Source: Hermetia illucens (Eukaryota; Arthropoda; Insecta; Diptera; Stratiomyidae). Taken from it: a stretch of 64,000 nucleotides of DNA. Position 1 is the first letter of the stretch. Each line of letters begins with the position of its first letter. Under the pieces are notes generated by a model that worked only from the letters and a program-made list of their open reading frames with translations, had not been told where the DNA came from and did not search any database. The position numbers were made by a program, and so were the translations under genes. Below are positions 33,471 through 44,224 of this stretch, in pieces. The stretch covers positions 36,157,199-36,221,198 of the forward strand of contig NC_051852.1 in assembly GCF_905115235.1 (NCBI RefSeq), in the 5' to 3' direction.

Positions 33471-33654
33471 TGATAAGTTCGCAACCTAAAGTAATTAACG
33501 ATGGCTAATCATCTTGGTACTGATAAGACTAACTCAGACTCATTATCAGTATCACCCTTTTTTTATTTCGTTCACAACCGTTTATCCCTGAGACAAACAA
33601 AAATATTTTGTCAATGGAAACTGGAAAATTAGAAAAATTTGGAACACGGCACTA

Positions 33655-33990
33655 TAATGAAGTTCCTTGTTAAAATAGAAAATATTTGATGAAATGGTAT
33701 CATGTACTATTGTATAAGCGGTAGAAAAGTGGGTTCGATTGTTTCAACAAGGAACAGAGACTAGTGAATACGACCTCTGCCAGAGGCGTCCAGTGACGGT
33801 AATGACCGAAGAAAATCTTCACCAAGTTAAAACATTGGTATTGGCCACTACAGATGCGTGAATATAGAATTGGGGAGATTTTAACTGAACAGGAGAAATG
33901 AATCTCTCACTCCTGAATATAGAGTATCCACACGGCCGTGTTGCGATAGATGCCATAAAAGCTGTGTGATTCACAGAAATTAGCCGAGCA
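33655..33990 (+). mobile_element. mariner-type DNA transposon fragment (transposase N-terminus)
   Basis: The + frame reads EKWVRLFQQGTETSEYDL, then RRPVTVMTEENLHQVKTLV, the helix-turn-helix region and GRP linker of a mariner transposase (compare the family pattern WFxxFxxGxxxxED..GRPxTxxTEEN). Upstream MKFLVK fits the preceding helix. The catalytic domain and inverted repeats are not seen, so it is a dead fragment. Confidence 0.7.
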
Positions 33991-34024
33991 TCCTAAAACC
34001 CGAACCTGGTTACCATTATCTTTC

Positions 34025-34900
34025 TCCTTTTCTTCTTTTGGTTTTTAAACCAGTTAGATTGAGAATTTTAATTTCGTTGGTGTTCAGTTGGAGTCTGCTT
34101 GCCTCTATCTTCAAATCTGGTCATAATTCGTTGAGAGAGCAAGTAGCAGCGTACTCGAGGTATTTGGGAAGAGATGATATCGTACCGAGGCAGCTTGGAG
34201 CCTCCGATACGGAGAATATTGTTTTGCGCCGTCATATGTCTTGCTGATAATAGCTATTAGTTGCTCCGGAATCTCCCCTGGGTAGAGCATTCCAGATACA
34301 ATGCTTGGTAACACTATCAAAAGTCTTCTCGAAATTTAGTAAAAGCAGGTGGAGTGGGAATCTAAATCCTGAACACTGTTCCACAAAAATCCGAAGCGAA
34401 TTAATGTAATCGGGGCAGTAGGATCCAAAGCGAAACACATCCTGTCGATCACACTTTCGAAGTATTCTTTCCTTTTAGAGGAATCTTGACATTCATCCCC
34501 TTTTTCCATTCAATGAGAAGTAATAACTTTGCAGAGACCGCAGGAGCTGCATTGAACAGTTCCGCGGGGAGACCATCAAGGTCAGCTTACATCGATTGAG
34601 TACATTTAAAGTGAAGATACAATATATTCACTTCTATTTGGGAGAGCAATCCGCATCCGCCTATTACGATGGGCTGGAATTTCATTCACAAGAGGTGGAA
34701 TTTCATCGGATGTTATACGATTAATAATTCCGGTGAAGTGCTTCTTCTACCTCTTCAGTTGCAGGGAAGCCTCGCGCACACGCCTCATGAAATACATCCA
34801 CCTGCAAGTTATTTCGTGATGCAGTATATGTTTGCGAACTTGTTATTATTTCTGGCAATTCTTACTTCCCTCACCTATGCAATGATGGAATTCCTGTTCC
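34025..34900 (-). mobile_element. RTE-like LINE RT fragment
   Basis: The minus strand at 34438-34232 reads NSLRIFVEQCSGFRFPLHLL and LNFEKTFDSVTKHCIWNAL, the same RT block as 63120-62890. Flanking words to about 34760 match other RTE-like copies here. Confidence 0.75.
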
Positions 34901-34904
34901 CCAT

Positions 34905-36330
34905 TCAATTCAATTCAATTTTATTCAATAGTGACTTATAACTAGACAATGGTTACTTAATGCTAGCTTAAATAATGGCTAATTGATCTTAACTCTATCA
35001 AACGGATGACTATTACATTGTTTGGCCAACCCGACCTTCTCTGTAATTTACTTTACTTAGTATATTATTCTTTATATACATGGATCTTGACAATTGTAGT
35101 TTAATCTTGACTTTTCAGGGCCTTAAGAATGTGGCCAATGGGGAGGTTCTACCCTGTTGGTAGAGATGCCGAATTAATGGATTGGGGTGGTCCTCCGTTC
35201 TTTCGAAGAACCTTTCCATTAGTGTGAGAACGTATTCTCGAACTGGTTTGACTTTGGCTCGCCTATACACTTTGGCGTTTTTGCCGATCTTTTTAGTTTT
35301 CCACTTGTATGACAAGCCTGTGCAGTGTCTGACGATTCGGCGTTCGAATGACTTGCATTTTGCCATGGCATGGTTGGAGCATGAGATTCAAGTTGGTGCT
35401 CCGTAACAGATAACGGGTCTAATCAGGGTCTTATACAGTGTCAGTTTGGTTTTGGTGCTGAGACCTACTGTCTCGCGAAGAAGAGAGTAGATGCCACTGA
35501 CTGCACCGCGTGCCTTGCTGATAGCGAGCTGGAGGTGGGGTTTGAACTTGAAGAGTTCATGCAGTGTTACTCCCAAGTATTTGATCGAACTAAATCTGCT
35601 CACTGTGGTGTTCCCGATTCTCATTTTCAAACGTTTAGCTTTCCTATGGATGCCTCTAAAACCTAAGTATCTAGATTTTCTCCTAAAAGTGCAGATTTGC
35701 GTTTTTCCCTCGTTTAACTTGATTCCCCAACTGCGGTAGTATCTGCAGAGGACTACAATGTAGTTCTCAACCGCTTTGGTTGCCCGGTTGGGGTGCAGGT
35801 TTGAAGCGAAGATAAGCGTATCATCGGCGAATTGGATGAGGTCAACGCCATCATCGGGGATCGGAATGTCAGCCGTGAAGATGTTATAGAAGGTTGGCCC
35901 AGAAATGGATCCTTGCGGTACACTCGACGTTACCGGCAAGAGATCGGAGAATTCATTCCCCACGCTGACATAAAAGTGCCTATTTTCGAAAAAACTTAAC
36001 GCAAGTCTAATTATCGGGACTTTATCTATTAATTTGCATATGAGTCCGTTTACCCACACGGAGTAGAAGGCCTTTTGTAAATCTAATGCACATGCTACTG
36101 TGGGTTTGCTGTTGACGTTAAATCTTGAGACAACAGTGTCGTGAAGGTAGCTCAGTGCGTGCTGGGTTCCGTGTTTGGAGCGGAATCCGAACTGATGGTC
36201 AGGGATAATTTTGTTGAGGTTGCAGTGCTGGACTAGCCCAATTGCCCACGCTTTCTCAAACAGTTTGCCAAGGTTGGATAATACAGAAATGGGCCTGAAC
36301 CTTTTCTCATCTCCGCCCGCACCATCAACA
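34905..36330 (-). mobile_element. Jockey-like LINE, J2 family, 3' half
   Basis: A single open minus frame, 36059-35388 (223 codons), covers RT motifs: LSFFENRHFYVSVG, TSSVPQGSISGPTFYNIF, LIQFADDTLIFA (catalytic FADD), SSIKYLGVTLHELFKFKPHL and YKTLIRPVICYGAP. The C-terminal part continues in another frame to about 35115. The 3' end has tandem AATTG units near 34910-34930. Upstream RT motifs to 36330 are frame-broken. Confidence 0.85.
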
Positions 36331-36344
36331 GAACAATTAGAAAA

Positions 36345-36900
36345 GTATTGTGGGGGACATGACTGTCTATTTCATCCGTGTCAGGGGGGGGGGGGCGAAA
36401 TTATATTCCACTACGAGTAGAGTAGTAGCGACACTCAAGTGAAGGCAAACGACTATCAGAGGATAATCCGTTCCAAGGGCGATGTAAGCAAAGCTTTCGT
36501 TACGCACATTCAGAAGACAACTAGATCTGCCGATGATCGTTATGTGGTCGATTTGATTAGACATACATTGTCGGTGAGTCTAGACCCAAGTGAATTTGAG
36601 GTAAGCCCTACTTTAGAACATTATGCCAGTAATACCTAGGCGGTGAAAGTTGTGGAATATGCACCAAAATCACGTCTGACCATCACATGCCCATGAGACG
36701 CACTGCCAGAGCTCACCTAGGTATCCAGATTATCCATTACTATCGCAATGTCACTTTTATGAAGTCTCTCCTGAGCTGCGTATAATACGTGCTTATAAAA
36801 AGCTTCTTTTTCTCCTAGATCGGAAATCGCAAATGCGTAAATCTTATTGTAAACCGTTCGATAGCCAAAGATGGTAGTCGTGACGGTGTTGACATTTCCA
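36345..36900 (-). mobile_element. RTE-like LINE endonuclease fragment
   Basis: Minus 36564-36367 reads NQIDHITIIGRSSCLLNVRN, the end of an RTE-type endonuclease. A 12-base G run lies at 36384-36395. Confidence 0.65.
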
Positions 36901-37600
36901 GGACCTTAACTCACGTATTTCTGCTCCTTATGTAAAGAAAAAGGAAATTAAAATTAATTAATTAAAAATTAGGTAAAAGTAATTAAGTACTGATGAAATT
37001 CAAAAAGAAAAACTAAAAAGTAACACCGCTATGAAATAAGATTGGTGATAAATAGCCTTTGGGGAGAAAACCACGCTCGTATTTTGTTAATCAATCATAT
37101 TTACGTAGCATGCGAATATCAAACAAGATCCTCACAGAAATACTAATATTTCTCAGAAGTAAGATACTTTTTATGAATAAAAGATAGATGCATATATGGA
37201 ATAAATTGAGGGGAGAAAGTGGAAAATTTCCTTGAATTACCCGAAACTACACCTACTTTCCATGCTCCTAAAGTAAACTAACCGTGGTTGGACTATTTAA
37301 TTCTTATTCTGTGGAGAAAGAACATATTAGTGAAAATGCTGGCTATAATTATTTAATTGATACTTATTTTTTAATATAAATAAATCAAAAATAAAAATTG
37401 AGGTTGAGCTATAGAAGATGGTACTGCAACATTCGTTACAAATGCTCTACAAATATGAAACGGAGAGTAGTGAAAGTGTTGATAGGAACATTTTAGATTT
37501 TATGTAGAATTCGGTTCAATTCATTATGACAAAATTAACAAAGCAGACGAAGAATAATAAACAGAATTATTTGGCCATCTCCTATTGCAATTCAATATTA
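36901..37600. other. AT-rich spacer upstream of H1-4
   Basis: No repeat or open frame recognised. It has long A/T tracts and may hold distal H1-4 promoter sequence. Confidence 0.4.
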
Positions 37601-37686
37601 TCTATAAATGAAAAAAGGAAATATCTACGGCCGTTCTTCCAAATTCTCATCATTTGTGGCGATACTTGCCGAATTGATGTTCAGAC

Positions 37687-37697
37687 ATTGTCAAACT
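37687..37697 (+). promoter_or_regulatory. Candidate H1 core-promoter word ATTGTCAAACT (H1-4)
   Basis: The exact 11-mer lies 64 bp before the ATG in an otherwise diverged upstream region, followed by a GTTTG-rich stretch as in H1-1. This is the independent evidence that the word is constrained. Confidence 0.6.
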
Positions 37698-37750
37698 GTC
37701 GAGTTTGCGTTCAAGTTTTCGTTGATCGCATAGTTGGAGAAGTATTTGCC

Positions 37751-38353
37751 ATGGCAGTTGAATCAGCCCCAATCGCCGCAGCGGGTAGCCCGAAGAAAGC
37801 GAAAAAAGGAGCAGGTGGACCAAAGAAGCCAAAGTCGAAGCCCACTCATCCGCCAACCTCTTCTATGGTGGATGCTGCAATCAAGGCTTTAAAGGAGCGT
37901 GGAGGTTCGTCGCTCCCTGCTATTAAGAAGTACTTGGCAGTCAACTACATGGTAGATGTTGAAAAATTGGCTCCTTTCATCAAAAAGTACCTGAAGGGTG
38001 CGGTTGCCAGCGGGAAATTAATCCAACCAAAAGGCACGGGTGCTTCCGGTTCATTCAAATTGCCCGCGAAAGAAAAGAAAGAAAAATCAACTAAAAAACC
38101 AGCAGCAAAGAAACCTAAAGCTGCGGCTAAGCCAAAGAAGACAGGCGAAAAGGAAGCAGCAAAACCTAAGAAGATTGCATCACCCAAGAAGAAGGCAGTT
38201 GGCGCCGCGAAAGCAGCGAAAAAATCTGGAAGTGTGAAAGCGAAGGCACCCAAGGAGAAAAAACCAAAGGCTGCGAAAGTAGCAAAGAAGGCACCAAAGC
38301 CAAAGACGGCAGCAAAGAAAGCCGCTCCCAAGAAGACAGCGGCTAAGAAGTAA
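37751..38353 (+). CDS. Linker histone H1, copy 4 (H1-4), diverged
   Basis: An intact intronless 200-residue H1. N-tail 1-31, globular domain about 32-104 ([42 protein letters not shown]), Lys/Ala/Pro C-tail. The start is the ATG aligned with the other copies; the frame is open for 75 codons upstream, but that part contains the conserved promoter word and AT-rich non-histone sequence, so I reject it as coding. It is the most divergent copy: Met67 replaces the Lys in the NYKVD segment, and codon choice differs throughout. The 3' stem-loop and CAAAGAG element are present. Confidence 0.95.
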   Translation: MAVESAPIAAAGSPKKAKKGAGGPKKPKSKPTHPPTSSMVDAAIKALKERGGSSLPAIKKYLAVNYMVDVEKLAPFIKKYLKGAVASGKLIQPKGTGASGSFKLPAKEKKEKSTKKPAAKKPKAAAKPKKTGEKEAAKPKKIASPKKKAVGAAKAAKKSGSVKAKAPKEKKPKAAKVAKKAPKPKTAAKKAAPKKTAAKK

Positions 38354-38403
38354 ATTTTTCAAAGCTTGGCCTACGCATGTGGAGATCAATAATTTAACCC
38401 AAC

Positions 38404-38440
38404 AGTCCTTATCAGGACTACCAACTTGGTTTTCAAAGAG
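38404..38440 (+). promoter_or_regulatory. Histone 3' stem-loop and CAAAGAG element (H1-4)
   Basis: AGTCCT-TATC-AGGACT at 38404-38419, 51 bp after the stop. CAAAGAG lies at 38434-38440. Confidence 0.94.
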
Positions 38441-38459
38441 TGAAGTTATTAGGATATCT

Positions 38460-39273
38460 TAACCCTAGCTTAGTTTTCTGTAGTCGTCAGCTGACTTCAA
38501 CTTCTATCCTACGGGGATTTGTTGCCCATCTTTATTTTCTAAACGATATTGAGTCATAAAATCAATGTTGATCCGAGCCGAGTCGAAACTCGAGCAGATT
38601 TGACTTACTGTGGTTTTATTGGTTCAATTTCGGTTGAAATTCTGGAAGGTCCTGCAGTTGCCGTAGTTTGCAGGATGCTCAATTGATGTAGCTTGGCTTT
38701 CTTTCAATGGGTTTAGCGCATTTACCGGGTGCATGTGTGCCGAAGCGATTGAATGCAGCGTGGCACTGCATTGTACCCTTGTTGCGTCTCGGTGGAAAAG
38801 ATACCAACAAGAGGCTCAATTTCCTGTTTTTCTCCAAGTGAGCCGAAGTAATCTCCGGGATGTCTTTCCTCCTCCATGATGATGATCGGAGGGACCGGTG
38901 TTAACGCGACGATGTCCGCCGTGTTTACTCTCCATCTGCTCGATTTTCCTCCTAAGTTTGATGATTGTCAGATTTTGCTGATTTGTTATACTGTTGAGGT
39001 TGGCTATCCGGTTCGCAGAATTATTCCGCCGGCGGTTATAAACTCTTCCTCAGCTGCTGAGTGGAACGAGGACTCCGATAGAACCTCGTCATCCGGCTAT
39101 GGTGAAGGTGGAGATCTAGTAGGCGCCTGTGGAGATAAAATAAATTTAAAGATTGTGTTATGTAGGCAACAGGCGTTGGGCTTAATTTTAGTTTTGTGAA
39201 AAGTCCTCAGACCGAGGGGACAATGCCGATCGATATGACCGGTCAGCGTAGGTGTAGAAAGAGGGAGATTTAC
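38460..39273. other. Unassigned spacer
   Basis: Open on the + strand at 38876-39199 without a recognisable domain. It could be a decayed LINE ORF1 on the minus strand (a heptad-like stretch near 38960-39040), but I cannot support this. Confidence 0.3.
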
Positions 39274-39288
39274 GTCTGGTTATTACGA
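39274..39288. repeat. Target-site duplication, left copy, of J copy D
   Basis: GTCTGGTTATTACGA, identical to 42971-42985. Confidence 0.9.
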
Positions 39289-39937
39289 AAACAACAATTT
39301 TGCGAAAAACAACAATTTTTATTACACCTATAAAATTACAAGTCTAAATTAACCTAACTTATGTACTACCTTAACAGCATAGCTTAATCTAAGGTACAAA
39401 CTATGGCTTAAACTAACTTATCACTAAAGAATAAATTTTACAATACATGAAATTTTATCTGGAGGAAAAGTTGACAAAAACCTCCACTCGTTAAATGTTG
39501 GTACAGTGGCGGCGGATTCTGCGTTCTTTACAGAGGATTCGCTTGATTTGGTGAGGGGAAGCGTCGGACCAGAAGATGAAGCCGAAAACGAGGAGGGGAC
39601 CGATAAGCTGTTTGTAGCAAAACAGCTTGACTTTCTGAGGTGTTGGGCTAGTGTATTTCAGGATTGGGTAGAGTGATTTGAAGGTCCCTGTTGCACGGTT
39701 CAGTGCCTTCGTGATATGTGTGACGTGGGACAGGCGGGAATTGATTGTCACCCCAAGGACTTCTTTGACGGTTGGGATGGTGTCGTTGTGGATCTTCAGG
39801 GATAGGGTTGAAATGTCGTTCCTCATTTTCGGCGTCATCTTAGCGGTACCACGGAATACGATGGTTTTGCTTTTTTTGTGGATTTAGGGACAGTTTCAAG
39901 CGGGTGAAATACCGGTAGAGCTCGTCCAAATAGGAAT

Positions 39938-42084
39938 TCAGGCGGGCTTCACCGGCAGGGATGTTTGTGGTGGAGGTGTAGAGGATGAGATCATCCGCGT
40001 ATTGAAGGATTCGGATTGGATTTGGGTGTGGAGTTGGTTTAGGAAGGTCTGCGGTAAACAGGGAAAAGAGGGTAGCGGAGAGGACTGACCCTGAGGGATG
40101 CCAGCCGGGCTAGAATATGGGGAGGAGAGGTGTTCACGGAGTTGGATTTGCGATTTCCGCCCATCAAGAAAGCTAAGAATTAGCTTGCAGAAGTGCGGAT
40201 GGAACTGGGGGACTTCAGAAAGCTTGTATGCGAGTCCGTATTGCCATACGGTGTCGAAAGCCTTCTTTATGTCGAGGAGACAGGCTATGGTCGGAGCGTT
40301 CCGGTTGAGGCCGAGGAGGACGTCCGATTTGAGCACGAGTAGTGCATGTTCGACTGAGTGTTTGGGGCGGTTGGCGAATTGGAATTGTGGGATTGAATAA
40401 TTGGAGTCACAGTGCCCGTAGATAGTGACTTTGATGATCCGCTCGAAAATCTTGGCGGAGGATGAGAGGATTGAGATAGGCCTGTAGCTATCGGGATTTA
40501 GTGGGTTTTGGTTTTTCTTGGGGATAGGAACAATTCGAGCACTCTTCCAATCTGTTGGGAAGTGGGCGTTGATAAGGCAGTGGTTGATGATGGAGGACAT
40601 AATGGGGGCAATGCTTGGGGCGCATTTCTTAAGGACGATGGAGGGGATTTTGTCAAGCCCAACCGATTTCTTGTTTTTGAAGGCGGCGGTGGCCGCTCTG
40701 ACGGAGTCTGGACTGACAAAGTGGATGGGGAGGATATTCTCTCGCTGACTTGGGTCGGCGAGGGCATGGGTGAAGGGATTTTGTGCGGGTTGGCGAATGA
40801 GGTAGGAAGGGTGGGTTAGAAGTTGGGAGATCTTTCCGTTTACCTCGTTATCGAAACTTGGTTCACGGAAGTGGAGGGTGCAGTGGTAAGCTTGCAGGAA
40901 GTGGTCAGCGAGAACTTTTACTTTTTCTGTGGGTGGGATGTTTTGGGGAAGGAACGCGTTTTGTTGGACTGATTTGCCCAAACGCGGGCAGGTCTTTCTG
41001 AGTTCCCTGTATTTACCAGGGTTCAGCTCAGTGTTGGAGAGGTGGTTGTGGAGATATTGGGTGTATAGGGTGAGGATTCTTTCGCGGATGGACTTGTCCA
41101 GTTCGCGGATTTCGGTAAGGAGGTGGGAGGATTGCGGAGAGTATCTATTCCTAAATAATCTCCGCCTGAGGGTCTTTTTATATTGGATGTCGGATAGGAT
41201 ATCGTCGGGAAGGGTGATTAGGTTGCGGTAATTTAAGGGACGGGAAGGATCAATTCGTCGCATACTTGCCGAACTGCTTCGGTGTATTGACGAACTGTCA
41301 GGTCGATGGACTCGTTAGGAACTGTACGGTTGGATGGGAGTAGGAGAGGTTGAAGTTTGGTTTTGAGGGCCAGGTTGATGTTTTTCCAGTTTGCACGCTG
41401 GAAGTCGGAAACTGAGGGTGGGGTGGACCGAACGACTCTGTCCGGGAGTTTTATGTTGAGGATTACGGCATCGTGATCGCTGATGCCGGGGACCGTTTCG
41501 AGGAAGGGGAAGGTGTTAGGGTTGGAAATGACAGCCAGGTTGCTGCTAATCAGGAAGTGGTCTAGGTAGGAGTGGTAGTGTGGTTTGTTGAAGGTCGGGA
41601 GTGCCGGACTGAAATGGGCTAGGTTGATGTTGGGATTTGAGGTTGTGAGGAACAGGTGGAGCTGATTCTTGTTGTGGTTCGACCGTGCATCGAACCAGGA
41701 CGGGTGTCTGGGGTTGAGGTCCCCTTGACCTATGATCAGGGAAAATTGTTTACCGGGAGAGCGGTGTAGGGACGCGCAGAAGGATTTGATGCGGAGAAAG
41801 TCTTGGGTGTCGAGGGATTGGTTGGGGCAGTATACAGAGGCAACGAAGACCGAGGTTGATTGGGATTCAAAAGAGATCAGTGATATTTCGATGGATTTGA
41901 AGGTGTTCAGAGGTGGGTGGATTTGGCTGATTAGGAATTTGTCGGAGATAAGGACGACTCCCTGAACTTTCAATTCATCGACGATCTCCTGAGGGGAGAA
42001 CGTCGAATCGAGGTCTCGTAGGATGAGGCTGGTCGTCTTATCCGAGGGAAGGGTGTACGTGAAGAACTTATTATTGTTCTCCAC
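39938..42084 (-). pseudogene. ORF2 (endonuclease-RT) of J copy D
   Basis: The frame 42084-41233 fuses a gag remnant to the endonuclease C-terminal half (FVASVYCPNQSLD, NPRHPSWFDARSN, ISDHDAVILNI). The frame 41263-39938 holds the linker and RT (PDSYRPISILSSSAKIFERI, ALLVLKSDVLLG, TIACLLDIKKAFDTVW, AGIPQG). A one-base loss near 40090 shifts the frame just before the YADD box (near 39985-40005), and the RT tail continues to 39491. Confidence 0.8.
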
Positions 42085-42692
42085 GAGGACCTTCTTGGCG
42101 GTAGCGTAATCCTCCGGTGTTTTGGTGAGGATTTGGTGGGAACTACCTGATTTTCTTTGATGTTTTTAAAGGCAGCCGAGTTTTCGACTACCACAAGCGG
42201 AGGAATCTTTCGACTTACCTCCTTTTTTCCGGGGGCTGCAGTGGCTAGCCTTGGTTGTTGTTGCTGCTGTTGCGGCTTAGGTGGTGGCTGTTTCGTTCCG
42301 ACGGCGGGCTGCCGCTTCTTCGTCTCGCCGAGGGTCGGGAAGGCTTCCGGGCGTGACCCGGATGGTAGGGCGAGTGATGCCGGTGTTGCTTCCTCGGTGT
42401 GGACGGTGGTGTCCATCACTTCGTTAGACGCTGTTGGTACAGTAGGCGCCGGAGGGGGGTTGGGTGTCCCGAAGGTTCGGGCGATGGTCGCTTCGAGCGA
42501 CTTGATGACGGTCGCAAGATGCCGGTTCTCTTCCTGAGCTTGCCGTAGTTGCCTCAGCAGCAGCTTATTCTGCTTGCGCAGAGCTTCGCGGATCGCGCCG
42601 ACGGAAACAGAGCTCTTAACCGTCCCGTCTGAGCTTGTCTGCGAGTCGGACTCGCAGTCGCTGGAGAGCGTTACCTCTGACGCAGTCTCCAT
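41970..42692 (-). pseudogene. ORF1 (gag-like) of J copy D, C-terminal part lost
   Basis: 240 codons from METASEVTLSS. A predicted coiled coil lies at about residues 30-70 (IREALRKQNKLLLRQLRQAQ), then a Pro/Thr-rich region with poly-Gln and a basic stretch. The frame shifts near 42150; the true continuation (TYTLPSDKTTSLILRDLD) is in the 42084 frame. This is a retrotransposon RNA-binding protein, not a host gene. Confidence 0.75.
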
Positions 42693-42970
42693 TCCGTCGT
42701 CAGAGTTTGCGTTTTTCGGCTCGCCAGTCGGGCGCCTTCTTGCGCTTCTTCCGGGTCACCTTCGTGAACCCGGTTGCGTCCGTCTCACTCATTGTCTTTT
42801 CCACTTTTCTTGTTTATCACTGGTAGTCATTTTCTTCACTAACTTGATAGTTTTTCCACACTTGAATTTTAGTTTTTGAATGTCACACACTGACGCACTT
42901 ACTAACACCGCGATAGAAACTGCTTGTTCCGTACACTCGACCGTCTCGGTTGATGGTTGGCAGTGAACTT

Positions 42971-42985
42971 GTCTGGTTATTACGA
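42971..42985. repeat. Target-site duplication, right copy, of J copy D
   Basis: GTCTGGTTATTACGA, identical to 39274-39288. Confidence 0.9.
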
Positions 42986-44224
42986 TTCACGTTCGTGCGC
43001 TTTTATAGCTCAACAGACTGTATTTCATTACCAAAAAATAATTTAACGTCTATAATTTAGGTACCTCAACAGTCAAATTTAACCTAAAGCATAATCTAAG
43101 GACATAATGGACACACTATTGATAATTTTAGGATGTATGTATACAGCAGGATCCCGATAATTCGTATAGTTAAGGGTCTGATGTTTGGGTACGAATTAGG
43201 TTGGATGAACTTACAACCACTTGTCACCGCGTTTCTCAATTGGTTCTCCTTATGGAGAGGCCAACTTTTTTCAGAGAGATAGTAATGTGTCAACGGTAAA
43301 TCGTAGAAAGGAAGAGAATTTTCTTTTTCAATTTCTACAGATATTACCTAACTTCCTAAAAAAATACCTTGTAACCTTCACTGTCTTCTCTCTTCCTCTT
43401 GAAACAGTATGAATTAAAGGGACTTTTGAGCTGGAAATACGAATTATAAGACGTTTTAAGTGACCTCGAATAAAAAATTAATATGGATTACCGAGGAGTC
43501 GGAATATATTACTTTCATACCACTTATTGGGTTTTTTTCTGGGGACCCTAAAAATTTCTGCAGATTAGCAGAAATTACGAATAATACGCCAAAATATTTG
43601 CACGCGCCAAACTGCGCTGAATGACCATCTTACAAACTGCCGGAATTGCCCAAGTTTCGTTGGAGCCGCGGCAAGAAGAAACACTTACAAGCGAGCAGCG
43701 CCTGTCCCACTCCACCCAAGCTTCAGGCTGTTCTCATCAGAAATCCAGTTTTCACATGGCTATCCTTCTCTTTTGTTGACCCGATACTGAGCGGCACCAC
43801 ACCATCTGTGCAGGCCCACCCAGCAAACCAATTTCAATTCCAATTTCCTCGAATTCGCTTAGATATTGGAAGATTTTTTTCAGATATTCAATGCGATGGT
43901 TAGTATCCTGACTTCCATTCATGCATAATAGAATCAAAGAGTTGATCATTAACTCTATCAGATACGACGATATCTACGATTTCTAACGGATTAACTTCTT
44001 CCATGCCCCAACGAAGAGCCTAGTACTTGGTCCCCACCTTCAATAAAGGTTATTATCACCCCTTCATCATGAGCAGTAGTATTATTGCTAACACTTGGTG
44101 GGGTATAACGCGATTACCTGAAATGCCCTGTAGCTTTCCCCACGACTTCACGAAACGCCCGCACTTCTCTCCACTTTTCTGCACCAAGTGCCCTTGGGAC
44201 GACCCATTCGTCGGCCATCTTGGG
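42986..44224. other. Unassigned spacer
   Basis: No domain recognised in the short open frames at 43646-43903 and 44027-44245. Mildly AT-rich to 43600. Confidence 0.4.

Larger units (their letters stand above)
39289..42970 (-). mobile_element. J-family LINE copy D, full-length ends with internal deletion
   Basis: The best copy in the window. It is bounded by a perfect 15-bp target-site duplication. 5' to 3' on the minus strand: 5' UTR/promoter (42970-42693), ORF1 with a coiled coil and a poly-Gln stretch (42692-41970), endonuclease C-terminal half, linker and RT (to about 39490), and a 3' UTR ending in two imperfect copies of ATTGTTGTTTTTCGCAAA. The gag C-terminal part and the endonuclease N-terminal half are deleted. 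Comparison with copy B (20330-20850) shows roughly 0.5-0.6 kb is missing. Confidence 0.92.

Noticed and set aside
36384-36395. G12 run (and G11 at 6842-6852) as possible structured or regulatory DNA
   Set aside because: Each lies in a decayed LINE with no partner tracts; simple slippage explains it.
37526-37750. 75-codon N-terminal extension of H1-4
   Set aside because: It has no histone similarity, contains the shared promoter word and AT-rich sequence, and the other H1 copies start at the equivalent internal ATG.
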